From contig NZ_BLYI01000035.1 of the NCBI RefSeq assembly GCF_016586355.1, forward strand, positions 1-64,000: a DNA stretch of 64,000 bases, in the 5' to 3' direction. A program made the translations under genes and the position numbers. This DNA comes from Anaerostipes butyraticus. Its GTDB lineage: Bacteria; Bacillota; Clostridia; Lachnospirales; Lachnospiraceae. Below the pieces are notes generated by a model. That model was not told the origin of the DNA and made no database searches. It was given only the letters and a program-made list of their open reading frames with translations. Shown piece by piece: positions 20,950 to 28,663 of the stretch; within the stretch, counting starts at the first letter, position 1; the number at the start of each line of letters is the position of its first letter.

Positions 20950-21951
20950 CTACTCCAGATAATCGTTGGTAAATCCTGTATTTTCCGGTATCTGAGTCTC
21001 TACCAGTTTCTTCTCATTCAGCCAGTTATAAAAAGCATTCCAGCGCTCAGGGTCGATATATCCCCACTGATCCACTTCCGCTTTGTACTGATCTTTCATA
21101 TATTTCTGACTGTTTACCACCAGATCTTTGTCCAGTTCCGGTGCGGCTTCACAAAGGATTTTTGCAGCTCCTTCCGGATCTTTGATGGCATCCTCATAAC
21201 CTTTCTTTGCCGCCGATAAAAATTTCTTTGCGGTTTCCGGGTTTTTCTTCAGCCAGCTGCTGTTTCCTATGATCACCGGAGTATAATAGTCAAAGACATC
21301 ATCAATATCTTTAAACGCAAAATAATCTGTTTTCAGACCAGCATTCTCTGCGGCGATTCCTGCCCAGCCGTAAAAAATCCAGATCGCATCAACCGATTTG
21401 CTCTTCAGCGCAGAAACCTCATCCGTTACCGTACTTGGAATCATCTTGACTTTATCAAAATCTCCTCCGTCTGCTTCCACTACCTGTTTTAACGTTGCCT
21501 TCTCGATCGGCGCATCCCATGTGGCATACTTCTTTCCTTCCAGTCCCTTCGGGCGGTCCATTCCTTCTCCTTTACGGGAAATGATGCCGGATGTATTATG
21601 CTGCAGCACAGCTGCCACTGCCTCGATCGGAAGGGCGTCATCCCCTGTCAGCGCGGATGCCATGGTATCCTGGAAAGAAATTCCAAACTGTGCCTTTCCA
21701 GATCCCACCAGAACTTCCGCTCCATCCTCCGGCGGCTGTACAATGTCTACGTCCAGTCCGGCGTCTTCAAAATAGCCCTTTTCTTTTGCTACGTAAATTC
21801 CTGTATGATTGGTATTCGGCGTCCAGTCCAGCACAAAAGTTATCTTCTTCAGATCTTTCTGATCCGATGATTCCTTTTTGCCGGATCCGCATCCGGTCAT
21901 GCCAAATACCACCAGCGCAGTAAGAACTGCCGCTAAGATTCTTTTTTTCAT
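20950..21951 (-). CDS. thiY: ABC substrate-binding lipoprotein, NMT1/THI5-like (ThiY type)
   Basis: Membrane-anchored receptor for a thiamine precursor, probably the formyl-aminopyrimidine HMP group, as in ThiXYZ systems. The signal peptide ends in a lipobox with VFGMTGCGSG, giving Cys21 as the lipid anchor. The body has the NMT1/THI5-like features FVLDWTPNTNHTGIYVAKEKGYF and EVLVGSGKAQFGISFQD. It has 333 aa. TPP-riboswitch control and the neighbouring permease and ATPase support thiamine-related uptake; the exact ligand is inference. Confidence 0.9.
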   Translation of the reverse strand: MKKRILAAVLTALVVFGMTGCGSGKKESSDQKDLKKITFVLDWTPNTNHTGIYVAKEKGYFEDAGLDVDIVQPPEDGAEVLVGSGKAQFGISFQDTMASALTGDDALPIEAVAAVLQHNTSGIISRKGEGMDRPKGLEGKKYATWDAPIEKATLKQVVEADGGDFDKVKMIPSTVTDEVSALKSKSVDAIWIFYGWAGIAAENAGLKTDYFAFKDIDDVFDYYTPVIIGNSSWLKKNPETAKKFLSAAKKGYEDAIKDPEGAAKILCEAAPELDKDLVVNSQKYMKDQYKAEVDQWGYIDPERWNAFYNWLNEKKLVETQIPENTGFTNDYLE

Positions 21952-21973
21952 CTTCTTTTTTATCCTCCTGTTT

Positions 21974-22741
21974 TTACTTTTCTGCCTTTTCCCACGGCAT
22001 ACACCATTTCTGGATCCGGTCCACCAGCCACATTAAAATCAGACTTATGGCCGAGATCAGAAAAATCACGGCAAACATTTTATCAAAGGCAAATGCCTGT
22101 TTTACCCTGGTCATGTAAACGCCCAGTCCTTCAAATCCTCCCAGCCATTCTGAAATTACGGCTCCTACGACCGCATAGGACACTGCAATGCGGAGACTTG
22201 AGAAAAACCGGTTTAAGGCTCCCGGAAATTTTACATATCTGAAAATCTGAACCTGGGACGCTCCCATGGAACGAAGCAGCTGGATCGTATCCTGATCTGC
22301 TGAGCGGAATCCTTCCAGAAGACTGACAGTCACCGGAAAGAATGTCACGATCACGATCAGTATGATCTTCGGCATCATCTCATATCCAAACCAGAGCACC
22401 AGAAGCGGCGCAATAGCCACCGTTGGAATCGTCTGGGTCAGTACGATCAGCGGGTAAAATGCCTGATATAAATGCCGGAAACGGTCCATCAAAACTGCCA
22501 TGATAAATCCAATGGCCACACCAAGCAAAAGCCCGGCAAAGGCTTCGAGCAGCGTCACTCTTGCATTCGTCATCAGCGCCGGAAAATCCTCAAAAAAGGC
22601 TTTGACCACCGCCGTTGGAGCAGGAAGCATAAATTCCAGGACCAGACCGGTGCTGCTTGCAATCTGCCAGATGATCAGGATTGCGATAACTGCAGCGAGA
22701 GACCAGGCTTTACTGGTGATGTTTTGTAACTTTTTTGTCAA
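21974..22741 (-). CDS. thiX: ABC transporter permease, thiamine-type (ThiX family)
   Basis: Membrane channel of the thiamine-precursor importer, with about six hydrophobic segments in 255 aa. The EAA loop region reads EGFRSADQDTIQLLRSMGASQVQIFRYVKFPGAL. The start codon is TTG, 9 bases after GAGG and inside the end of the upstream gene, overlapping it by 32 bases; there is no nearby in-frame ATG that would fit better. The overlap implies coupled translation. Confidence 0.87.
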   Translation of the reverse strand: MTKKLQNITSKAWSLAAVIAILIIWQIASSTGLVLEFMLPAPTAVVKAFFEDFPALMTNARVTLLEAFAGLLLGVAIGFIMAVLMDRFRHLYQAFYPLIVLTQTIPTVAIAPLLVLWFGYEMMPKIILIVIVTFFPVTVSLLEGFRSADQDTIQLLRSMGASQVQIFRYVKFPGALNRFFSSLRIAVSYAVVGAVISEWLGGFEGLGVYMTRVKQAFAFDKMFAVIFLISAISLILMWLVDRIQKWCMPWEKAEK

Positions 22742-23006
22742 TCGTCAGTACCTCGCCTTCCGGTTTGTAGGTTACTTTGATATATGCCGCTACAGACGGA
22801 GCTCCTGCGCGGATAGCAATATGCTGGCATTCTTTGACAATATCCATCAGCTCATCATAGTCTCCTTCTATGGCTGTCTCAAACGGTCCCACATAATAGT
22901 TCAGTCCCGTACTTTTAATATAATCGATTACCTCATCGACAATACGGATCAGTTCCTCATCATTGGCAGCCTCCGGAAGAGACTGAATTGCTACACTTGC
23001 GTTCAT
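22710..23006 (-). CDS. Thiamine-binding protein, YkoF/DUF77 (MTH1187) family
   Basis: A small soluble protein of a family that binds thiamine or HMP-like ligands and often accompanies ThiXYZ transporters. Motifs include VSVAIQSL-like ASVAIQSLPEA, the Tyr/Gly stretch LNYYVGPFETAIEGDYDEL, and AIRAGAPSVAAYIKV. The ATG at 23006 lies 8 bases after AGGAGG; the ATG at 23012 is too close. The protein is 98 aa. It is the first gene after the TPP riboswitch. Its exact role, buffering or delivery of the ligand, is not established by the sequence. Confidence 0.87.
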   Translation of the reverse strand: MNASVAIQSLPEAANDEELIRIVDEVIDYIKSTGLNYYVGPFETAIEGDYDELMDIVKECQHIAIRAGAPSVAAYIKVTYKPEGEVLTIDKKVTKHHQ

Positions 23007-23062
23007 TTTCATTTCCTCCTTTTATTGTGCATCTTCTTTCCCGAGACGGATCCTGCCTGCGG

Positions 23063-23094
23063 AAAATAAAATCCCGCCGGCAGATCCGACGGGA
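23063..23094 (-). terminator. Terminator between TPP riboswitch and thiamine operon
   Basis: TCCCGCCGG (23072-23080) pairs with CCGACGGGA (23086-23094) with one mismatch; AAAATAAAA at 23063-23071 reads as a T-rich tract on the minus strand. TPP binding upstream should favour it. Confidence 0.85.
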
Positions 23095-23117
23095 CAATGG
23101 TTCCTTTTTTGTTCCTT

Positions 23118-23207
23118 TTCTATCCCACGCCGGCATTATCCGAATCAGGTAAAAGGGTCTAAGGCGCTCTCTGCCTTACTCTCAGCCGGCCTGACGCCAG
23201 CTCCCCC
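23118..23207 (-). promoter_or_regulatory. TPP riboswitch (THI element)
   Basis: On the minus strand the conserved parts appear in order: GGGGAGCT, CCGGCTGAGAG, ACCTGATTCGGATAATGCC and CGTGGGA. This is a class-typical thiamine pyrophosphate aptamer. It lies about 110 bases before the thiamine-binding protein gene and precedes an intrinsic terminator, so high TPP should shut the importer operon off. Confidence 0.96.
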
Positions 23208-23364
23208 TGAAGTATATTCTATAACAGTACCATTATACTCATTTTAACTGATGAAATCAATTCATTTTCCTGCTGCATAGGTTCTTTATGATCACGCCTT
23301 GTTTGGATCATCCGGTTTGGTTATAATAAATATAACATGATAAAAAAATTGATTGGAGGATTTT

Positions 23365-24771
23365 ATGGGCGGATTTTTTGGTGTAGCTTCAAAACAAGAC
23401 TGCGTGTTTGACTTATATTTCGGGACAGACTATCATTCACATCTGGGAACCAGGCGTGCCGGCATGGCCGTCTATAATAAGGAGGACGGTTTTGACCGGG
23501 CGATTCATAACATTGAAAATGCCCCTTTCCGTACAAAATTTGATAAAGACGTCAATATCATGCATGGTTATATGGGAATCGGCTGTATCTCTGATTACGA
23601 GCCTCAGCCGCTGATCGTTCGTTCCCATCACGGAACCTATGCGATTATGACCGTAGGAAAGATCAATAACCTGGACGATATTATCCAGCATATGTTCCGG
23701 TCCGGACATACACATTTTCTGGAAATGAGCGGCGGAGACATCAATGCCACCGAACTGGTTGCCGCGCTGATTAATCAGCAGGACAACCTGATTGAAGGAA
23801 TCCAGTATGCACAGGATACCATCGACGGCTCCATGACCATCGTACTGATGACCCCGAAGGGCATCTACGCCGCAAGAGATAAACTTGGCCGGACCCCTGT
23901 GGCAGTCGGCCAAAAGGAAGACGGCTTCTGTATTTCTTTTGAAAGCTTTGCGTATCTGAACCTGGGTTATACGGCAGACCGTGAACTGGGTCCCGGCGAG
24001 ATCATCGTTATGACTCCGGAAGGCGTTAAAACCCTCGTTAAACCAGGAAAAGATATGAAAATCTGTACCTTTTTATGGGTTTATTATGGATATCCTTCTT
24101 CCTCTTATGAGGGGATCAGCGTCGAAGAAATGCGGTACCGCTGCGGTCAGAAGCTGGCTCAGAGAGATAATGCTTCTCCGGATACTGTGGCCGGTGTTCC
24201 TGACTCAGGAACTGCTCACGCCATCGGATATGCCAATGAATCCGGGATTCCTTTTTCCCGGCCTTTTATCAAATATACTCCGACCTGGCCTCGCTCTTTT
24301 ATGCCGACCATCCAAAGCAGGAGAAACCTGATCGCCAAGATGAAACTGATTCCTGTGCATGAACTGATCCAGGATAAGAGCCTTCTGCTGATTGACGACT
24401 CCATTGTCCGCGGAACACAGCTTCGGGAAACCACAGAATTTCTATATCAGAGCGGCGCAAAGGAAGTTCATGTGCGGCCTGCCTGTCCTCCGATCCTTTA
24501 CGGATGCAAGTATCTGAATTTCTCCAGATCTTCCTCTGAAATGGACCTGATCACCCGCAGAGTCATCAAAGAAATCACAAGAGACTACAAACATGTGCAT
24601 CTGGAACTTTTCTCTGATCCAGATACACCGGAGTATCAGGCTATGATCGATGAGATCTGCAAGCAGCTGAATTTTACTTCTCTTCGCTATCATCGTCTGG
24701 ACGATATGATTGAATCCGTGGGATTAGACCGGAGCAGACTCTGCACTTACTGCTGGGATGGAAAAGAATAG
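23365..24771 (+). CDS. PurF-like amidophosphoribosyltransferase paralogue without the glutaminase cysteine
   Basis: The protein has the overall plan of glutamine PRPP amidotransferase: an N-terminal Ntn-type glutaminase-like domain (LGTRRAGMAVY, GDINATELVAALI) and a C-terminal phosphoribosyltransferase domain with the PRPP loop LLLIDDSIVRGTQ. The end, LCTYCWDG, resembles the cysteine motif of Fe-S PurF enzymes. However, the mature N terminus reads MGGFFGV where PurF has MCGIFG, so the catalytic Cys is Gly. The ATG at 23365 follows GGAGG; an upstream in-frame TTG at 23353 overlaps that site. At 468 aa it has PurF size. It may use ammonia or have another role; it is not beside pur genes. Confidence 0.8.
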   Translation: MGGFFGVASKQDCVFDLYFGTDYHSHLGTRRAGMAVYNKEDGFDRAIHNIENAPFRTKFDKDVNIMHGYMGIGCISDYEPQPLIVRSHHGTYAIMTVGKINNLDDIIQHMFRSGHTHFLEMSGGDINATELVAALINQQDNLIEGIQYAQDTIDGSMTIVLMTPKGIYAARDKLGRTPVAVGQKEDGFCISFESFAYLNLGYTADRELGPGEIIVMTPEGVKTLVKPGKDMKICTFLWVYYGYPSSSYEGISVEEMRYRCGQKLAQRDNASPDTVAGVPDSGTAHAIGYANESGIPFSRPFIKYTPTWPRSFMPTIQSRRNLIAKMKLIPVHELIQDKSLLLIDDSIVRGTQLRETTEFLYQSGAKEVHVRPACPPILYGCKYLNFSRSSSEMDLITRRVIKEITRDYKHVHLELFSDPDTPEYQAMIDEICKQLNFTSLRYHRLDDMIESVGLDRSRLCTYCWDGKE

Positions 24772-24778
24772 AAACAGA

Positions 24779-24817
24779 AGGGAACAGACCGCAGATTTGG
24801 TCTGTTCCCTTTTTTTA
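24779..24817. terminator. Bidirectional terminator
   Basis: A 12 bp perfect stem (AGGGAACAGACC at 24779-24790, GGTCTGTTCCCT at 24799-24810) followed by TTTTTTT, between convergent genes. Confidence 0.92.
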
Positions 24818-26185
24818 ATTTTCTTTTTTCATTTCTTTGATCAGTTTCTTAAAACTTATAAAGAACATAACGCATGTAGTACATACCGCGATCGTATCCG
24901 CAATCGGCTCTGCCATGAAGACTCCCAGTACTTTGTCTTTCATAAACACTGGAAGGATATAGATCATCGGAATCAGTACAATGATCTTGCGGAAAATCGC
25001 AAGGAATGTAGATATTTTCGCATTGCCAAAGGCAATAAATGTCTGCTGGCAGGCAACCTGCGCTCCCATTAGAAGGACGCCGGCCATATAGATTCTAAGA
25101 GCCCATACGGCAAGTTTCATCAGCTGCGGATCATTGGTAAAGATCATCACAAGCAGCTGCGGCACCAGCTGTGCTGCCGCCCACATCAGAGTAGAATAAC
25201 ACAGACAGGCAATGAGCAGCAGTTTAAATCCTTTCTTTACACGCTCCACGTTCCGGGCGCCGTAATTATAACTGATGATCGGCTGTCCTCCCTGAGTAAG
25301 CCCCTGCAGCGGAAGCATGGCAAACTGCATGATGCTGGACAGGATCGTCATGGCTCCTACCGCCATATCTCCTCCATATTTCAGCAAAGAAGAATTAAAG
25401 CATAAAACCAGCACACTCTCTGTTGACTGCATGATAAACGGGGCAACTCCCAGAGCGACGCAGGGCGCCATAACCTTCCACTCAATCTTCATGTATTTCT
25501 TCTTCAGATGAAGCACTGTACTTTTTCCTGTCAGAAACTTCACTGCCCAAACAGCACTTAATGCCTGGGACAGGACAGTGGCAACAGCCGCTCCCTGAAC
25601 TCCCATATGGAAACCAAAAATGAAAACCGGATCCAGGATAATATTAGTGACCGCTCCGATCACAACCGTCAGCATGCTGATCATAGAAAATCCCTGAGCA
25701 GAAATAAACATATTCAGTCCCAGTGTCATCTGAACAAAAATCGTTCCCACTGCGTAAATCTCAATATAATCTTCCGCATAAGAAATAGTATTGGAACTGG
25801 CTCCAAATAAATACAAAAGTGGAGTCTTAAAAACAAGAACTATGATTGTCAGAATTACTGCCACCACTGCCAGCGATGTAAAACAGTTGCCAAGAATCTT
25901 CTCCGCTTTGTCATGATCTTTCCTTCCCATGGCAATGCTGGCCTGAGGCGCTCCTCCCATACCTACCAGAGCCGCAAAAGCTGATACGATCATAATAATA
26001 GGAAAGCTGACTCCGACCCCCGTCAGCGCAGCGGCTCCGATTTCCGGGATATGTCCGATATACATCCGGTCCACCATATTATACAGAGCATTGATCACCT
26101 GCGACGCTATGGTCGGTATCGCCAAAACCAGGAGCAGACGCCCGATCGGCTCTTTTCCTAAATCTACTTCTCTTGATATTTTCAT
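24815..26185 (-). CDS. MATE family efflux transporter
   Basis: A cation-coupled multidrug exporter of 456 aa with about twelve membrane segments. The N terminus LGKEPIGRLLLVLAIPTIASQVINALYNMVDRMY is typical of the MATE/NorM group, and the second half repeats the fold (GLTQGGQPIISYNYGA). It overlaps the upstream MarR gene by four bases (ATGA), so MarR is likely its regulator. The substrate is unknown; the pairing with MarR fits drug or toxic-compound efflux. Confidence 0.92.
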   Translation of the reverse strand: MKISREVDLGKEPIGRLLLVLAIPTIASQVINALYNMVDRMYIGHIPEIGAAALTGVGVSFPIIMIVSAFAALVGMGGAPQASIAMGRKDHDKAEKILGNCFTSLAVVAVILTIIVLVFKTPLLYLFGASSNTISYAEDYIEIYAVGTIFVQMTLGLNMFISAQGFSMISMLTVVIGAVTNIILDPVFIFGFHMGVQGAAVATVLSQALSAVWAVKFLTGKSTVLHLKKKYMKIEWKVMAPCVALGVAPFIMQSTESVLVLCFNSSLLKYGGDMAVGAMTILSSIMQFAMLPLQGLTQGGQPIISYNYGARNVERVKKGFKLLLIACLCYSTLMWAAAQLVPQLLVMIFTNDPQLMKLAVWALRIYMAGVLLMGAQVACQQTFIAFGNAKISTFLAIFRKIIVLIPMIYILPVFMKDKVLGVFMAEPIADTIAVCTTCVMFFISFKKLIKEMKKEN

Positions 26186-26631
26186 ATTATCTCCAACCTT
26201 TCATGAAATTTCTGAATGATCTTTCTCAGGGTCTTTTCCATCTGTACAATTTCCTCTTCCGGAATACCCTGAAAAATATCTTTGGAGATTTCCTGATTTA
26301 CTTTGAAAATCTCCTGAATCACCGGATCTGCCTTTTTCGTCAGCACAAGCCTCTGGATCCTCCGGTCATCCGGATCATCCCGGGCAGTGATCATCTCCTT
26401 TTTTATCAGCGCGTCCACACTCCGGCAGATCAGACCCTTGGATACATCCAGACAAATACTTAAATCTCTTCCTGTATTAAGAGACGGATTCCTGGCAAGA
26501 AAAATCAGGATATTCACCTCATTAGGCGAAAAACTTTCCTGGACAAAAGACTCTGAAAAGGCCTTTGCATAAACTTTTCGGATTACGGCAAGTTCTTTTA
26601 TGACATGCTCCATGGTCTGTGTGAATTCCAT
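26182..26631 (-). CDS. MarR family transcriptional regulator
   Basis: A 149 aa winged-helix repressor. The DNA-binding region includes NEVNILIFLARNPSLNTGRDLSICLDVSKGLICRSV, followed by the wing with DDRRIQRLVLT, which holds the conserved DxR feature. It is the first gene of a two-gene operon with the MATE exporter. A 14-base palindrome in its own upstream region is a good candidate operator, suggesting autoregulation. Confidence 0.92.
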   Translation of the reverse strand: MEFTQTMEHVIKELAVIRKVYAKAFSESFVQESFSPNEVNILIFLARNPSLNTGRDLSICLDVSKGLICRSVDALIKKEMITARDDPDDRRIQRLVLTKKADPVIQEIFKVNQEISKDIFQGIPEEEIVQMEKTLRKIIQKFHERLEII

Positions 26632-26647
26632 CTTTCCACCTCTTTTC

Positions 26648-26661
26648 GTTTACTTGTAAAC
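26648..26661. promoter_or_regulatory. Candidate MarR operator
   Basis: GTTTACTTGTAAAC is an inverted repeat with 6-base arms, 17 bases before the marR-like start codon. Its place in the leader region suggests binding by that MarR protein. Confidence 0.5.
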
Positions 26662-26712
26662 CTTTAATCAGTTTATTCTTTTCACAGAAAATGTCAAGCA
26701 TCCTGAAAATAT

Positions 26713-26749
26713 AAAAACCTCCTGGGGGAAATTATCTCCCCCGGGAGGT
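26713..26749 (-). terminator. Terminator of the ABC exporter operon
   Basis: A 13 bp stem (26717-26729 with 26737-26749, one G-T pair) with an A run at 26713-26717 that reads as T on the minus strand. It ends the operon starting at 30.5 kb. Confidence 0.88.
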
Positions 26750-26764
26750 CTTCCTTTCATTCTC

Positions 26765-28663
26765 TTACGCCTCACCAATCTGATTTCCGGTGTACAGCTG
26801 ATAATATCTGCCTTTTTTCCGAACCAGTTCATCGTGAGTTCCTCTCTCGATGATACGGCCCTGTTCCAGGACCATAATGCAGTCAGAATTCTGCACTGTG
26901 GACAGTCTGTGGGCAATCACGAACGTTGTTCTTCCGTGCATCAGTTTATCCATTCCATCCTGCACGATCTGTTCCGTTCTCGTATCAATGGAGCTGGTGG
27001 CTTCATCCAGGATCAGCACCGGCGGATCCGCTACTGCCGCACGTGCAATGGCCAGAAGCTGTCTCTGCCCCTGACTCAGTCCGGCTCCGCCTCCGGTCAG
27101 CATCGTATCATATCCCTGAGGCAGTCTCTGAATGAATCCATCAGCATTGGCAAGTTTTGCTGCCGCGTAGATTTCTTCATCATTAGCATCCAGTTTTCCG
27201 TAGCGGATGTTATCCTTTACAGTTCCTGTAAACAGACAGGTATCCTGGAGAACGATTCCAAGAGATCTTCTAAGATCCGCTTTTTTAATCTTCTTAATAT
27301 TAATTCCATCATATCGGATCTTACCATCCTGAATATCATAGAAACGATTGATCAGGTTCGTAATCGTCGTCTTTCCGGCTCCGGTAGATCCTACAAAGGC
27401 AATCTTCTGCCCCGGACGCGCTTCCAGTTTGATATCATGGAGTACGATCTTTTCTTCGGTATATCCAAAGTCCACATCATCAAATACCACATCGCCTTCC
27501 AGCTTGATATAATCTACGGACTGGTCTGCCTGATGCACATGTTTCCATGCCCATTTCCCGGTTCTTCGGTCACTCTCTGTCAGTGTTCCATCGGCGCTTT
27601 CCGTCACATTTACAAGGGTTACATATCCCTCATCGGTTTCTTCTGTTTCATCCATCAGACGGAAAATACGCTCCGCTCCTGCCATAGCCATGACAACCGC
27701 ATTCAGCTGCATGCTGATCTGGTTGATCGGCATGGCAAAACTGCGGTTAAATGCCAGGAAACTGGCAAGACCGCCCAGAGTAAATCTGCCGATCTTATTC
27801 AGCGCCAGCATTCCTCCAACGATTGCACAAAGCACATAGCTTACATTTCCAAGCTGGGCATTGATCGGTCCAAGATAATTGGCAAACGCATTCGCCCGGT
27901 CTGCGCTGACAAACAGTTTGTGATTCAGCTGACGGAATTTTTCCTCTGTTTCCTCTTCATGACAGAACACCTTGATGATCTTCTGGCCTTCCATCATTTC
28001 TTCAATATATCCGTTTACCTTACCGATATTGATCTGCTGTTCCACAAAATACCGGCCGCTGGTTCCCGCCGCTGTCCTGGAACAGACAACCATGATCCCT
28101 ACCATGATCAGCGTAACAACTGTCAGCGGGATATTTAAGATGATCATGCTGACCAGCACACTTACAATGGTGATCGCACTGTTAATAAACTGCGGCACAC
28201 TCTGGCTGATCATCTGACGAAGGGTATCGATATCATTGGTATAGATAGACATGATATCTCCGTGAGTATGCGTATCAAAATACTGGATCGGCAGACGTTC
28301 CATCCGCTCAAACAGATCGTTCCTCATATTCCTTAAAGTTCCCTGGGTAACTTCCACCATCAGGCGGTTATAAGTATATGTTGAGACGATTCCAATACCG
28401 TAAAACGCAGCCACCCGGATGATGGCGTGGAGCAGCGGCGCAAAATCCGGACGATCAGATAAAAGCAGCGGCTGGATGTATTCATCAATCAGGGTTCTTG
28501 TAAACATCGTTCCCTGTACATTGGCAAGAACACTGATAACGATCAGAATCAGCACCGCGATGCAGTGAATTCCATAATCCCGGAAAACATAAGACATCAG
28601 ACGCTTCAGCTGTTTCAGCGGATGCTGGATCTGAATATTTTCCTTTCTGTTTTTCCCTGCCAT
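26765..28663 (-). CDS. Heterodimeric ABC exporter subunit, canonical ATPase
   Basis: Type IV half-transporter of 632 aa with about six membrane segments (residues 30-330) and a C-terminal nucleotide-binding domain. Walker A is VGSTGAGKTTI, the signature LSQGQRQLLAIAR, Walker B ends in a normal Glu (PVLILDEATSSID) and the switch His is present (FVIAHRLS). A stretch of about 60 residues between the two domains (near 360-400) is an insertion relative to simple half-transporters. Start and upstream stop codon overlap by one base. With its partner it probably forms a BmrCD/TM287-288-type drug or lipid exporter. Confidence 0.9.
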   Translation of the reverse strand: MAGKNRKENIQIQHPLKQLKRLMSYVFRDYGIHCIAVLILIVISVLANVQGTMFTRTLIDEYIQPLLLSDRPDFAPLLHAIIRVAAFYGIGIVSTYTYNRLMVEVTQGTLRNMRNDLFERMERLPIQYFDTHTHGDIMSIYTNDIDTLRQMISQSVPQFINSAITIVSVLVSMIILNIPLTVVTLIMVGIMVVCSRTAAGTSGRYFVEQQINIGKVNGYIEEMMEGQKIIKVFCHEEETEEKFRQLNHKLFVSADRANAFANYLGPINAQLGNVSYVLCAIVGGMLALNKIGRFTLGGLASFLAFNRSFAMPINQISMQLNAVVMAMAGAERIFRLMDETEETDEGYVTLVNVTESADGTLTESDRRTGKWAWKHVHQADQSVDYIKLEGDVVFDDVDFGYTEEKIVLHDIKLEARPGQKIAFVGSTGAGKTTITNLINRFYDIQDGKIRYDGINIKKIKKADLRRSLGIVLQDTCLFTGTVKDNIRYGKLDANDEEIYAAAKLANADGFIQRLPQGYDTMLTGGGAGLSQGQRQLLAIARAAVADPPVLILDEATSSIDTRTEQIVQDGMDKLMHGRTTFVIAHRLSTVQNSDCIMVLEQGRIIERGTHDELVRKKGRYYQLYTGNQIGEA

